Positions 46,599 to 57,094 of a stretch of DNA of 64,000 bases are shown here, piece by piece (within the stretch, counting starts at the first letter, position 1; every line of letters starts with the position of its first letter). The notes below the pieces were generated by a model, which was not told the origin of the DNA, did not search any database, and was given only the letters and a program-made list of their open reading frames with translations. Source of the stretch: an uncultured Gemmatimonadales bacterium (GTDB lineage Bacteria > Gemmatimonadota > Gemmatimonadetes > JACCXV01 > JAHWKZ01); the NCBI GenBank assembly GCA_947259315.1, contig CAMYLR010000023.1, forward strand, positions 1 to 64,000, given 5' to 3'. The position numbers were made by a program, and so were the translations under genes.

Positions 46599-48188
46599 GT
46601 GAGCCGACCCTACGACGCGATCGTCATCGGTGCCGGGCACAATGGGCTCACGACCGCGGCGCGCCTAGCCAAGGCGGGCTTACGCGTACTGGCGCTGGAG
46701 GGACGGGACACGGTCGGCGGCGCTCTGGTGACTGAGGAGATCCACCCCGGCTTCAAGGTCGATGCCGCATGCCACCAGATCGGGGCTTTACACCCCGGCG
46801 TGGTCGGCGATCTCGATCAAGCGCTCGGGGTCACACCCGACATCGTGCGTTCTGACCCGGTCGTATTCGCGCCGCTCATCGATGGTCATCCGCTGCTCCT
46901 GTGGCGTGACCCGATAGCCACCGCCGAGGCGATCGCGACGTTCTCGAAGCGTGACGCCGAGAGCTGGAGTGCGTTTGTCGAGTTGATCAGCAAGGCTGCC
47001 GGTTTGCTCGAGGCGGCCTACGAAAGGACCCCACCCGATCTCTTATCGGTTGATGCGAGTGATCTGTGGTCGCTGGTGCGCCTCGGAGGTCGGGCCCGCC
47101 GGCTCGGGAAGCGCGACATGATGGAGGTGGCTCGGCTCCTCACCATGACCGCCGTCGAGTTGCTCGACGAGTGGTTCGAGAACGATCTGCTCAAAGGAAC
47201 GCTCGGTGCCACTGGTGTCACGGGCATGTTTCAGGGCCCGATGGCGGCCGGGACGGCGTACATGCTGCTCCACAATCACGTCGGGACGGAGAACGGTACC
47301 GTCCGGTCGGCGGACCGAGTGCGAGGCGGGGTTGGTGTTCTGTCACACGCATTGCGCGATCTGGCACGGTCGTGTGGCGTGGAGATCAGGACCAACGCAC
47401 GCGTCACTCGGATCACCGTCAAGGACGGTCGAGCGATTGGTGTGGTGCTCGCGAACGGCGACGAGTTGGAAGCCGAGCGCGTCATCTCGAACGCTGACCC
47501 GCGACGCACGTTTCTGGATCTCGTCGACCCGCTCGATCTCGCCCCGCGATTCGTCCGTCAGGTTCAGAACATCAAGTACCGGGGCGCCTGTGCCAAAGTG
47601 AACTTGGCACTCGATACGCTTCCGAGCTTCGCCGTTAGCGATCCGGCCCTCCTCGGCGGTGTCGTGTCGATCAGCCCAAGCCTCGACTATCTGGAGCGCG
47701 CCTACGACGACGCCAAGTACGGAGACATCTCCCGTGAGCCGTATCTGGAGGCGGTCATCCCCTCGCTGGCCGACCCATCATTGGCTCCTGACGGAAAACA
47801 CGTCATGTCGATCCTCGTCCAGTACGCGCCCTATCATCTCAACGATGGCACGTGGGATGAGTCGAGAACCTCCGAGCTCGGCGATCGGGTAGTGAAAACA
47901 TTGGCTCAGTACGCGCCCAACCTCGAACAGATCGTGCTCGCTCGGCACGTCTTGAGCCCGCGCGACCTCGAAACGGATTTCGGCTTGACCGAGGGGAACA
48001 TCTATCACGGCGAGATGACGCTCGATCAGCTCTTCTTCATGCGTCCGGTCCCAGGCTGGGCCCGCTACCGCACGCCGATCGAGAATCTCTATTTGTGTGG
48101 CGCCGGAACGCACCCGGGTGGTGGCGTCACCGGCCGGCCCGGCTACAACGCCGCCCGCGAAATCTTAAAGGATGTAAAACGCGGCTAG
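46599..48188 (+). CDS. FAD-dependent amine-oxidase/phytoene-desaturase-like oxidoreductase (PYROXD2-like), paralogue B
   Basis: 529 residues. IVIGAGHNGLTTAARLAKAG (FAD motif), LEGRDTVGGALVTEE and the C-terminal CGAGTHPGGGVTG. The GTG start is one base after the stop of paralogue A. The N-terminal third and cap differ more between the paralogues than the C-terminal third, suggesting distinct substrates or a heterodimer. The stop codon abuts a nested inverted-repeat terminator shared with the convergent EF-G gene. Confidence 0.85.
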   Translation: MSRPYDAIVIGAGHNGLTTAARLAKAGLRVLALEGRDTVGGALVTEEIHPGFKVDAACHQIGALHPGVVGDLDQALGVTPDIVRSDPVVFAPLIDGHPLLLWRDPIATAEAIATFSKRDAESWSAFVELISKAAGLLEAAYERTPPDLLSVDASDLWSLVRLGGRARRLGKRDMMEVARLLTMTAVELLDEWFENDLLKGTLGATGVTGMFQGPMAAGTAYMLLHNHVGTENGTVRSADRVRGGVGVLSHALRDLARSCGVEIRTNARVTRITVKDGRAIGVVLANGDELEAERVISNADPRRTFLDLVDPLDLAPRFVRQVQNIKYRGACAKVNLALDTLPSFAVSDPALLGGVVSISPSLDYLERAYDDAKYGDISREPYLEAVIPSLADPSLAPDGKHVMSILVQYAPYHLNDGTWDESRTSELGDRVVKTLAQYAPNLEQIVLARHVLSPRDLETDFGLTEGNIYHGEMTLDQLFFMRPVPGWARYRTPIENLYLCGAGTHPGGGVTGRPGYNAAREILKDVKRG

Positions 48189-48264
48189 GGATTGGTGGCG
48201 AACTTGCCGGAGGGATCCGTCCTCAGCGGCGAATCCCTCCGGCAGACCTTAGTGCCTAATCCCT
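48187..48264. terminator. Nested inverted repeats, probable bidirectional terminator
   Basis: Inner stem GCCGGAGGGAT (48206-48216) with ATCCCTCCGGC (48233-48243), 11 perfect pairs and a 16-nt loop. Outer stem AGGGATT (48187-48193) with AATCCCT (48258-48264). The structure overlaps the end of the plus-strand oxidoreductase stop and contains the minus-strand EF-G stop at 48249-48251. No T-run. Confidence 0.6.
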
Positions 48265-50351
48265 GCCCCCTCGCGCTCCTTCTCCGCCTCCGCGATCACC
48301 TTCTGCGCGATATCGTGCGGCACCTCTTCGTACCCGTGGAAGGCACGCGCGTGATCTCCCCGACCCTGGGTGATCGATCTCAGACTCGTCGAGTAGCGGT
48401 ACAGCTCGGCTTGCGGAACGTGAGCGCTGATCTTCTGTTTTCCGTTCCCGCTCGGTTCCATTCCCAGCACCCGCCCGCGGCGCTGATTCAGATCGCCGAT
48501 CACGTCACCCAGGTACTCGTCCGGCGTCACAACCGTCACTTCCATGATCGGCTCGAGCAAGACAGCGTCGCAGTGTCCGATTGCGTTCTGGAACGCCATC
48601 GAGCCGGCGACCTTGAACGCCATCTCGCTTGAATCAACCGAGTGGTGTGAGCCATCGATCAACTCGACCTGGAGGTCGACCACCGGGTAGCCGGCTAGCA
48701 CGCCCTTGCTCATCGTCTCTTGGATCCCCTTGTTCACCGCCGGGATGAACTTGTTGGGAATGACGCCGCCAGTTATCTGATCCACGAACTCGTACCCCTC
48801 GCCGCGGCCCTTCGGGATCAGCCGCACCTTGCAGTCGCCGAACTGACCCCGGCCGCCGGTCTGCTTCTTGTAACGTCCCTGCGCCTCGCCTCGCCGCTTG
48901 ATCGTTTCACGGTAGGCGATCTTTGGCTGCAGCATCTTCGCTTCGACGTGGAATTTGCGCTTCATGCGTTCGAGCACGACCTGCAGGTGCAGCTCACCCA
49001 TCCCGCGGATGATCGTCTGACCGAGCTCCGGATTGTAGGCGTGGATGAACGTCGGATCTTCCTCGTGGAGCTTCGACAGCGCGCTCCCGATCTTCTCCTC
49101 CTCGCCTTCATGCATCGGTTCGATCGCCACGGATATGACCGGTTTCGGAAAATCGATGCCGCGAAGAAGAACCTGGTCGTTGCGGCTGCAGAACGAGTCC
49201 CCGGTGTGTGAATCCTTGAGCTTGGGAACGACTCCGATGTCGCCGCTGTTGATACTTTTGACCTCGGTTCGATCACGGCCTTGCATGACACCGACGTGCG
49301 CCAATCGCTCGTCGTGTTGTTGCGTCGAGTTGTAGACGTCCTGACCGCTCTTGACCTGGCCGCTGAAGACGCGGAAGTAGGACAGCTCGCCGACATGCGG
49401 CTCGGTCGTAGTCTTGAAGACGAGCGCCGACAACGGCGCACTGTTCTCGCGGGCCACGAACACCTTCTCGCTGTCGCCCGGACGCGTGGCCCGAATCTCC
49501 GGACGCTCGGCCGGGCTCGGGCATAGCTCCACGACCTCTTTGAGCAGCGAACGTACGCCCTTGAGCTGCTCGGGCGCGCCGCAGAAAACCGGGAACAGCT
49601 CCCCTCTCGCCATCCCCGCTTTCATCGCTCCTATTACCTCGTCACGATTGAACTCCTCGCCTTCCAGATAGCGCTCGATCAACGTGTCGTCGGTCTCGGC
49701 AACCGTCTCGACCAATTCCCGTCGGTAGCGATCGTAGTCGGCGCGCACTTCATCCGGGATCTCCCCGACTTTTCGCTTCCCGGTCGCGCCATCCTCGTAG
49801 AGGTGCGCGTTTTCGTTGAACAAATTGCAGATGCCATGAAAATCGGTGCCCTGTCCGATCGGGATCTCGACCGGAATAGCACGTGGGGACAACCCATCGC
49901 GAATCTGTCGATAGACCTTCTCGAAATCGGCGTGCTCTTTGTCCATCATGTTGATGAAGATCAACCGCGGCAGCTTCTCGGCTTCGGCGTACTCCCACAC
50001 GCGCTCGGTACCGACCTCAACGCCAGCGACCGCGTTGACCACCAGGCACGCGCTATCGGCCACTCGCAAACCGGACACGACCTCACCGGCGAAATCGAGA
50101 TAACCGGGCGTGTCGATCAGGTTGACCTTGGTATCCATGAACTCGGCGTAAGCCATCGCCAGGCTGACCGATATCTGATGCTCCGTCTCGTCGGGCGTGA
50201 AATCGGTCAGCGAAGTGCCATCCTCGACCGAACCCATGCGAGAGCACGAGCCGGCCAACCACGCCATCGCGTTTACCAGCGTGGTTTTGCCCGACGCGCC
50301 GTGTCCAATCACGGCGAGATTCCTTATGTGAGCGCTATCGTAGACGTCCAC
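48249..50351 (-). CDS. Elongation factor G paralogue (EF-G2-like)
   Basis: 700 residues, full five-domain EF-G. The P-loop is GHGASGKTT (17-25) rather than the AHIDAGKTT of canonical EF-G; the switch I region DFTPDETEHQISVSLAMA and G3 LIDTPGYLDFAGEV follow. G4 reads NMMDKEHADF where NKMD is usual. Domain IV is GRGQFGDCKVRLIPKGRGEG and domain V ends ITQGRGDHARAFHGYEEVP. This pattern is that of secondary EF-G copies, so the canonical fusA next to rpsL/tuf is expected elsewhere. The GTG start is preceded by AAAGGAGA. Confidence 0.88.
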   Translation of the reverse strand: MDVYDSAHIRNLAVIGHGASGKTTLVNAMAWLAGSCSRMGSVEDGTSLTDFTPDETEHQISVSLAMAYAEFMDTKVNLIDTPGYLDFAGEVVSGLRVADSACLVVNAVAGVEVGTERVWEYAEAEKLPRLIFINMMDKEHADFEKVYRQIRDGLSPRAIPVEIPIGQGTDFHGICNLFNENAHLYEDGATGKRKVGEIPDEVRADYDRYRRELVETVAETDDTLIERYLEGEEFNRDEVIGAMKAGMARGELFPVFCGAPEQLKGVRSLLKEVVELCPSPAERPEIRATRPGDSEKVFVARENSAPLSALVFKTTTEPHVGELSYFRVFSGQVKSGQDVYNSTQQHDERLAHVGVMQGRDRTEVKSINSGDIGVVPKLKDSHTGDSFCSRNDQVLLRGIDFPKPVISVAIEPMHEGEEEKIGSALSKLHEEDPTFIHAYNPELGQTIIRGMGELHLQVVLERMKRKFHVEAKMLQPKIAYRETIKRRGEAQGRYKKQTGGRGQFGDCKVRLIPKGRGEGYEFVDQITGGVIPNKFIPAVNKGIQETMSKGVLAGYPVVDLQVELIDGSHHSVDSSEMAFKVAGSMAFQNAIGHCDAVLLEPIMEVTVVTPDEYLGDVIGDLNQRRGRVLGMEPSGNGKQKISAHVPQAELYRYSTSLRSITQGRGDHARAFHGYEEVPHDIAQKVIAEAEKEREGAGIRH

Positions 50352-50381
50352 AACATCTCCTTTCTCTATGTTATCGCGTGC

Positions 50382-52418
50382 CTACATCTCCTCGGCTCGC
50401 CGAAGATCCTCTGTCACCTCGCCACCGGAATGCGCGCGTTCGGCGACATACCAGAGCAACCCCGCCAACCCACCAAACACGATCAACGAGACGGCCGTGC
50501 CGGCGCCCTCGGTGACACCGGTAACCGCGGTCTGGAAGGCGCTGATCAGCGCCGATTGCTCACCGAAGAACACCAGGCCGGCGATGATGACGCCGACGAG
50601 AGCGGCCCCGGCGATCAACCCCGACGCGAACAGCACCCCGTTTTCCCGCTTCTCCCGCAAGACATCGATCCGGGCGGCGTGACGCTTCTCGATCGCCAAT
50701 CGGACGATCCCACCGACCAAGATCGGCGACATGAGCGAGAGCGGCAGGTAGAGACCTACCGCCACCACCAGCGACGGCAACCCAACCATCTCGAACATCG
50801 CCGCCAAAAATATCCCCGCCACGACGAGCGCCCACGGCAAGTCGGCGTTGACCACGCCGTCGATCACCAGCGCCATCAGCGTCGCCTGTGGGGCGGGCAG
50901 CTCTTCCGAGCCGATCCCGATCCCGCCATGCAGCACCATCAAGACTGAACCCATTACGGTGGCCGCCGTCAGCACGCCGATCATCTCGCCGATCTGCTGA
51001 CGCCGCGGCGTCGCCCCGATCAGGAAGCCGGTCTTGAGGTCCTGTGACGTGTCACCGGCGATCGCCGCACTGATCGCGATGATCGCACCGACGAGCAGGA
51101 TCGCCATGCGTGGATCAACGACCGTGTTCTCGGTCCGGCCCAGCGCGACAAAGAGCAACGCAGTCAGCAGCAACGTGGCGATCGTCATGCCGCTGACCGG
51201 ATTGGACGAGGTGCCGACCAGTCCGACGATGCGCGACGAGACGGTGACAAAGAAGAACGAGAAGATGACCATCAGGATCGCCCCGAGCGCTCCGGCGGGC
51301 GCGAACGAAGCCGGCAGAAGAGCCAGGATCAGGGCGATCCCAAGCGCTCCGGCGATTACGGTCGTGAACGGGAGGTCCCTCTCGGTGCGCTTAATCGAAC
51401 CCTGGTCGGTGCTCTCACGGATCCCGCGCATGCCCATGCGGAAAGAGCCGACGATCGTCGGCAACGCCCGTACGAGCGTGATGATGCCGCCAAACGCGAC
51501 CGCGCCCGCACCGACGTACCGGATGTAGCGGTTCCAAATTTCGCCCGGTTCCATGTCGCGAATCAACGCTTCGGTCTCGGGATAGAGCGGTGCGCCGGCG
51601 GACGCCCCGAAAGTCGCAATCAGTGGAATCAGGACGAGCCACGAAACGGCGCTGCCCATGAACAGGATCGCGGAGATCCGTGGTCCGATGATGTAACCGA
51701 CTCCGAGTAGCTCGGGGGTGGCGTCGATGCCGAACTCGGCTTTGGGATAGCCACGGATCCGAAACGCCGGGTCACCGCGCCAAAGCGAGAGCGCGTTGTT
51801 GTTCACGAAATACTGATAGATCGCCCCCACACCGAGGCCGGCAAACAGAAGCCGCGCCTTGGCGCCACCGGTGTCGCCGGCGGCCAGCACCTCGGCGCAC
51901 GCCGTCCCCTCCGGGTAGGGCAGCCTGCCGTGCTCGTCGCGGATCAAGTAACGGCGCAGCGGGATCATGAACAGAACGCCCAGTAACCCGCCGAGCGCAG
52001 CCAGCGTAAAGATCAGCAATTGGCTGGGTGACAATCCGAAGATGAAAAGCGCGGGCAGCGTGAAGATCACTCCAGCCGCCAGCGACTCCCCCGCCGAACC
52101 GACGGTCTGGACCATGTTGCCCTCGAGGATCGTACCGCCCTTGAGCGCGCGGAAGAACGCCACGCCCATGACCGCCGCCGGGATCGACGCGCTCACGGTC
52201 AGACCGACCTTGAGACCCAGATACGCGTTGGCGGCGCCAAACACGACGCCGACGCCGATGCCGATGATCACCGCGCGCAGCGTGAACTCGCGCAGTGTGG
52301 CTTCGGCCGGCACATACGGTCGGTAATCGCTGCCGGGGATCTCCTCGTAAGCCTCGGGCGGCAAGCCCTTGCCTTGACGGGTCGTTGATTCCGGCTTCGT
52401 GACGACGTCTTCGCTCAT
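50382..52418 (-). CDS. OPT-family oligopeptide/metal-chelate transporter
   Basis: 678 residues with about 14-16 TM helices. FGAANAYLGLKVGLTVSASIP, LPYPEGTACAEVLAAGD, GVGYIIGPRISAILFMGSAVSW and GDTSQDLKTGFLIGATPRRQQIGE are diagnostic of prokaryotic OPT transporters. Expected to import small peptides or metal-siderophore complexes using protons. The ATG overlaps the stop of the lipoprotein gene (ATGA); 30 nt before the EF-G paralogue. Confidence 0.92.
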   Translation of the reverse strand: MSEDVVTKPESTTRQGKGLPPEAYEEIPGSDYRPYVPAEATLREFTLRAVIIGIGVGVVFGAANAYLGLKVGLTVSASIPAAVMGVAFFRALKGGTILEGNMVQTVGSAGESLAAGVIFTLPALFIFGLSPSQLLIFTLAALGGLLGVLFMIPLRRYLIRDEHGRLPYPEGTACAEVLAAGDTGGAKARLLFAGLGVGAIYQYFVNNNALSLWRGDPAFRIRGYPKAEFGIDATPELLGVGYIIGPRISAILFMGSAVSWLVLIPLIATFGASAGAPLYPETEALIRDMEPGEIWNRYIRYVGAGAVAFGGIITLVRALPTIVGSFRMGMRGIRESTDQGSIKRTERDLPFTTVIAGALGIALILALLPASFAPAGALGAILMVIFSFFFVTVSSRIVGLVGTSSNPVSGMTIATLLLTALLFVALGRTENTVVDPRMAILLVGAIIAISAAIAGDTSQDLKTGFLIGATPRRQQIGEMIGVLTAATVMGSVLMVLHGGIGIGSEELPAPQATLMALVIDGVVNADLPWALVVAGIFLAAMFEMVGLPSLVVAVGLYLPLSLMSPILVGGIVRLAIEKRHAARIDVLREKRENGVLFASGLIAGAALVGVIIAGLVFFGEQSALISAFQTAVTGVTEGAGTAVSLIVFGGLAGLLWYVAERAHSGGEVTEDLRRAEEM

Positions 52419-53605
52419 CGAGCCTCCCCGGATTGGGGTCTGTTGGAGCTGGAGCGGATGGTTGCCGCTCGCTTCCGAAGATGATCCACCTGGACGAGGA
52501 TGTCGTCGATCGGCGGCGGCGCAGCGTTAGCGCCGGCCCAACGGTACCGAATCCGGCCGGACTCGTCCACGACCAGGATCTGGGGCGTACCGCCACCCCC
52601 AAAGTCGGCGCGGGCTTGATCCCTGTCAGGGGGGACGAGGATCGCGAACGACTGTGGCGGGCCGGCGGCGGCGGGATCACCCCCCAACCACACCCCGACT
52701 AGCGCCCCATCGCGGCGCCGCATCGCGGTCGCCAGTTCTCCGAGCCGGGTGGCGTAGCCCGGGCAACCGGTGCACGCCGCGTCCCAAAGCGCAAGCACCA
52801 GCGGGCGACCGATCAGAGCTCCGGTCGCAAGCGGCGGGCCGGTACGCCGCGGGTAAGCGATATCGGGCAGCGGGTCGCGGAGCGGTCGAGCCACCAGCAG
52901 TTGCTGGCGCTCGTCTTCGATCCGGGCACGCTCTGCCGCGCGCAGATCGTCGAGCCCCCGCAGCGAGCCGTGACGCCTCCGATACACCGTCTCGAGCGGC
53001 AGCGTGGCGCGCTCTCCAACACCGCGAACCTCGGCATCGAGGAACGCGTCGATCGCGTCATTCCACAGCCGGCGGGCGGCGTACACGCGTCCGAGGTGTA
53101 AGAAGTGCTCGGCGTAGCCGGTCGTCGTGCCACGGCTGTTGATCTCGGCAACCGCCGACACGAGGGCGGCCTCCGCCTGCCTCAGGTCCTGCTGACGGAA
53201 AGCGACCCATCCGAGCGAGTCCAACAGCCGTCCGCGGTAGGCGCGAAAATACCGGCCGGATGTCTCACCCTCTGGCAATAACTCTCGGTCCTCGAATTCG
53301 AGTCGGGCCAACCATTGCTGTATTTGTGTTTCGAGCGCGGGTAGCTCGCTTGATGGCAATGAATCAGCGGCGGCGGCGAAAACGTTCGACAAGCTGTCGA
53401 GATCGGGTGGCAAACGAACCGGTTCGGCGGGAACGACTTCAGGCTCGGGCTGGGGCCGGACACCAAAACACCCCACGCCGATCGCCATGCAGACAATCCC
53501 CAACGCGATCCACCCCCTCACAAGCCCGCTTGTCGGTCCACGTGGAGTCAGCAAGCTTTGGCGGTCATGCACACGGCGACGTCCATAGTCAGATCGCGAT
53601 TTCAT
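52415..53605 (-). CDS. Lipoprotein with TPR-like region and thioredoxin fold (TlpA-like)
   Basis: 396 residues. A long basic N-terminus precedes a hydrophobic segment ending in a lipobox cysteine (CMAIGVGC). Helical TPR-like region about 75-220 (SLGWVAFRQQDLRQAEAALVSAV, FLHLGRVYAARRLWNDAIDAFL), then a thioredoxin-like domain with the CxxC pair in WDAACTGCPGYATR and the strand PQILVVDESGRIRYRW. Probably periplasmic thiol-disulfide chemistry or scaffolding. The start is uncertain: ATG at 53605 lacks a Shine-Dalgarno, and a GTG near 53523 would give a normal-length signal peptide. Confidence 0.72.
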   Translation of the reverse strand: MKSRSDYGRRRVHDRQSLLTPRGPTSGLVRGWIALGIVCMAIGVGCFGVRPQPEPEVVPAEPVRLPPDLDSLSNVFAAAADSLPSSELPALETQIQQWLARLEFEDRELLPEGETSGRYFRAYRGRLLDSLGWVAFRQQDLRQAEAALVSAVAEINSRGTTTGYAEHFLHLGRVYAARRLWNDAIDAFLDAEVRGVGERATLPLETVYRRRHGSLRGLDDLRAAERARIEDERQQLLVARPLRDPLPDIAYPRRTGPPLATGALIGRPLVLALWDAACTGCPGYATRLGELATAMRRRDGALVGVWLGGDPAAAGPPQSFAILVPPDRDQARADFGGGGTPQILVVDESGRIRYRWAGANAAPPPIDDILVQVDHLRKRAATIRSSSNRPQSGEAR

Positions 53606-53649
53606 CGAGGGACGGTGACGATAGCCGAGCCCACCGCCGGCGGCCAAAC

Positions 53650-54573
53650 GTGAGACGCAAGACGACACTAATCCTGCTCGCGGCGCTGCTCGTGCTGGTG
53701 GTCGCGCTCTGGCGCTATAGCACCCGCGATTATCGACCTGTGTTCAGTCGCGCCGCTGGGGAGCTCATTCAGGTCCGCGATTCGACCGGCTTCGGCCGCG
53801 CCGAAGACGGCAAGCAGTTGACCGAGGTTACGTTGGTCAGCGACACCGGTCTCGAGGTGCGGGTACGTGTTCGCGCTACCGGCGAACGCACCGGTACGCG
53901 CTACCCGGCTGCGCTGATGGTTGGTGGGATGAGGACCGGTCGCGAGACGGTCGATGTCCCCCTCGAGACTGAGAACTTGGTCCTGGCCAGCGTTGACTAC
54001 CCATACGACGGCCCGATTTGGCCTGAGGGATGGCAGTGGGTGCGGTATCTCATTCCGCTTCGGCGCGGGTTTCTGGAGACGCCCCCGGCGTTGCTTCTGG
54101 CGGCGCAATACCTGTACACCCGAGATGACGTCGACCCCGAGCGGGTGTCGATTATCGGTGTCAGCCTTGGGGTCCCGTTCGCGGCCGCTACGGCAGCGAC
54201 CGACCGCCGGCTAGCAGGTGCCGCGCTGCTGCACGGCGGTGCCGACATTCGCCGCATGGCGTACTACGCCTATGCCGATGAAGGACCCGCCTGGGTGATG
54301 AACGGTTTGGCGCTCGTGACGGCGTGGATGGTGGCGCCGCTCGAGCCCACCAAGTACGCCGGTGAAATCGCGCCGCGCCCGACGTTGGTCGTGAACGCCA
54401 CCGACGACAAGCGCGTCGACCCGCAGAGCGGCGATCGGCTACAACAGGCGGTGCGCCAGCCAAAACGGGTCATCTGGCACGAAAGCGGTCATGTTCACCG
54501 CACTCAAACGGAGATCGTGGTCGAGCTCATGGAGATGACGCTCGACTGGATGGACGCCAACGGGCTGAGATGA
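53650..54573 (+). CDS. Membrane-anchored alpha/beta hydrolase
   Basis: 307 residues. N-terminal hydrophobic anchor (LILLAALLVLVVALW, 6-20). Alpha/beta-hydrolase core: nucleophile elbow IGVSLG (GxSxG, near 175), acid in NATDDKRVD and histidine in ESGHVH. Function unknown; esterase or dienelactone-hydrolase-like. GTG start at 53650, divergent from the lipoprotein gene with only 44 nt between. Confidence 0.78.
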   Translation: MRRKTTLILLAALLVLVVALWRYSTRDYRPVFSRAAGELIQVRDSTGFGRAEDGKQLTEVTLVSDTGLEVRVRVRATGERTGTRYPAALMVGGMRTGRETVDVPLETENLVLASVDYPYDGPIWPEGWQWVRYLIPLRRGFLETPPALLLAAQYLYTRDDVDPERVSIIGVSLGVPFAAATAATDRRLAGAALLHGGADIRRMAYYAYADEGPAWVMNGLALVTAWMVAPLEPTKYAGEIAPRPTLVVNATDDKRVDPQSGDRLQQAVRQPKRVIWHESGHVHRTQTEIVVELMEMTLDWMDANGLR

Positions 54574-54712
54574 GGCCCATTTGACGCAGGTTGACGCCAG
54601 ACCGGGTAGACGGCGACATTCATTACCCGTTCAGGCGCCCCCCCTGTGTGTTCCTGGACGACCGGCTCGACGACGACTCTTTTTTCGAACCCGGACCCCG
54701 GAGGTCTCCCGC

Positions 54713-55048
54713 ATGCGGTTTTTGAAGCTCTTTCCCGTTTTTGCGTTTGTTGCGCTGTTAACGGTCGGCGCCTGTCAGCAGGCTCAGGACGCAGCCGACA
54801 GCGCCACCGACGCCATGGACGACGCGGCCGCTGAGGTCGAAGGCATGGCCGATGAGGGCATGGACGAGATGGAAGGCATGGCGGACGAAGCCATGGACGA
54901 GATGGAAGGCATGGCGGACGAAGCCATGGACGAGATGGAAGGCATGGCCGACGACGCCATGGACGCGGCCAATCCGTGCAATCCGTGCGCGGGCAATCCG
55001 TGCAGCCCGGACGCGACTAACCCCTGTGCGGGCGACGACTCGCCCTAA
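54713..55048 (+). CDS. Small lipoprotein with tandem Met/Asp/Glu repeats and Asn-Pro-Cys tail
   Basis: 111 residues. Signal peptide LLTVGAC with lipobox cysteine near 21; then an Ala/Asp-rich helix, three and a half copies of an 11-residue unit GMADEAMDEME, and a C-terminal cysteine-rich tail with four NPC motifs (NPCNPCAGNPCSP, then NPCAGDD). The amphipathic acidic helix and clustered cysteines suggest metal binding or a structural spacer; function unknown. GGAGGT lies 8 nt before the ATG. Followed by a strong terminator, so it is probably monocistronic. Confidence 0.82.
   Translation: MRFLKLFPVFAFVALLTVGACQQAQDAADSATDAMDDAAAEVEGMADEGMDEMEGMADEAMDEMEGMADEAMDEMEGMADDAMDAANPCNPCAGNPCSPDATNPCAGDDSP
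54842..54967 (+). repeat. 33-bp tandem repeat inside the small lipoprotein gene
   Basis: Three complete 33-nt units (54842-54874, 54875-54907, 54908-54940) and a 27-nt partial unit. Units 2 and 3 are identical to the base while unit 1 and the partial unit differ at a few bases, indicating recent unit duplication. In-frame, so copy number can vary without disrupting the protein. Confidence 0.9.
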
Positions 55049-55080
55049 CGCGGAGGCGCGCGATTATCGCGTAACGTTCG

Positions 55081-55115
55081 AGCGGCCGTCCTTTTCGGGA
55101 CGGCCGCTTTTTTTT
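55081..55115 (+). terminator. Strong intrinsic (Rho-independent) terminator
   Basis: 11-bp perfect stem AGCGGCCGTCC / GGACGGCCGCT with loop TTTTCG, followed by an uninterrupted run of T residues to 55115. It lies 32 nt past the small lipoprotein gene and 26 nt before acs. Confidence 0.93.
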
Positions 55116-55141
55116 GGTAGCTCAAAACGAGATCGAGGGCA

Positions 55142-57090
<1,949 letters not shown>

Positions 57091-57094
<4 letters not shown>

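Noticed and set aside
45017-48188. Carotenoid desaturase pair (crtI/crtN)
   Set aside because: No phytoene synthase or other crt genes nearby, and the GcvT-like partner does not fit carotenoid synthesis.
54581-54620. Tandem TTGACG promoters upstream of the small lipoprotein
   Set aside because: Two TTGACG hexamers are present, but neither has a convincing -10 at 16-18 nt (GGGTAG, GACATT).
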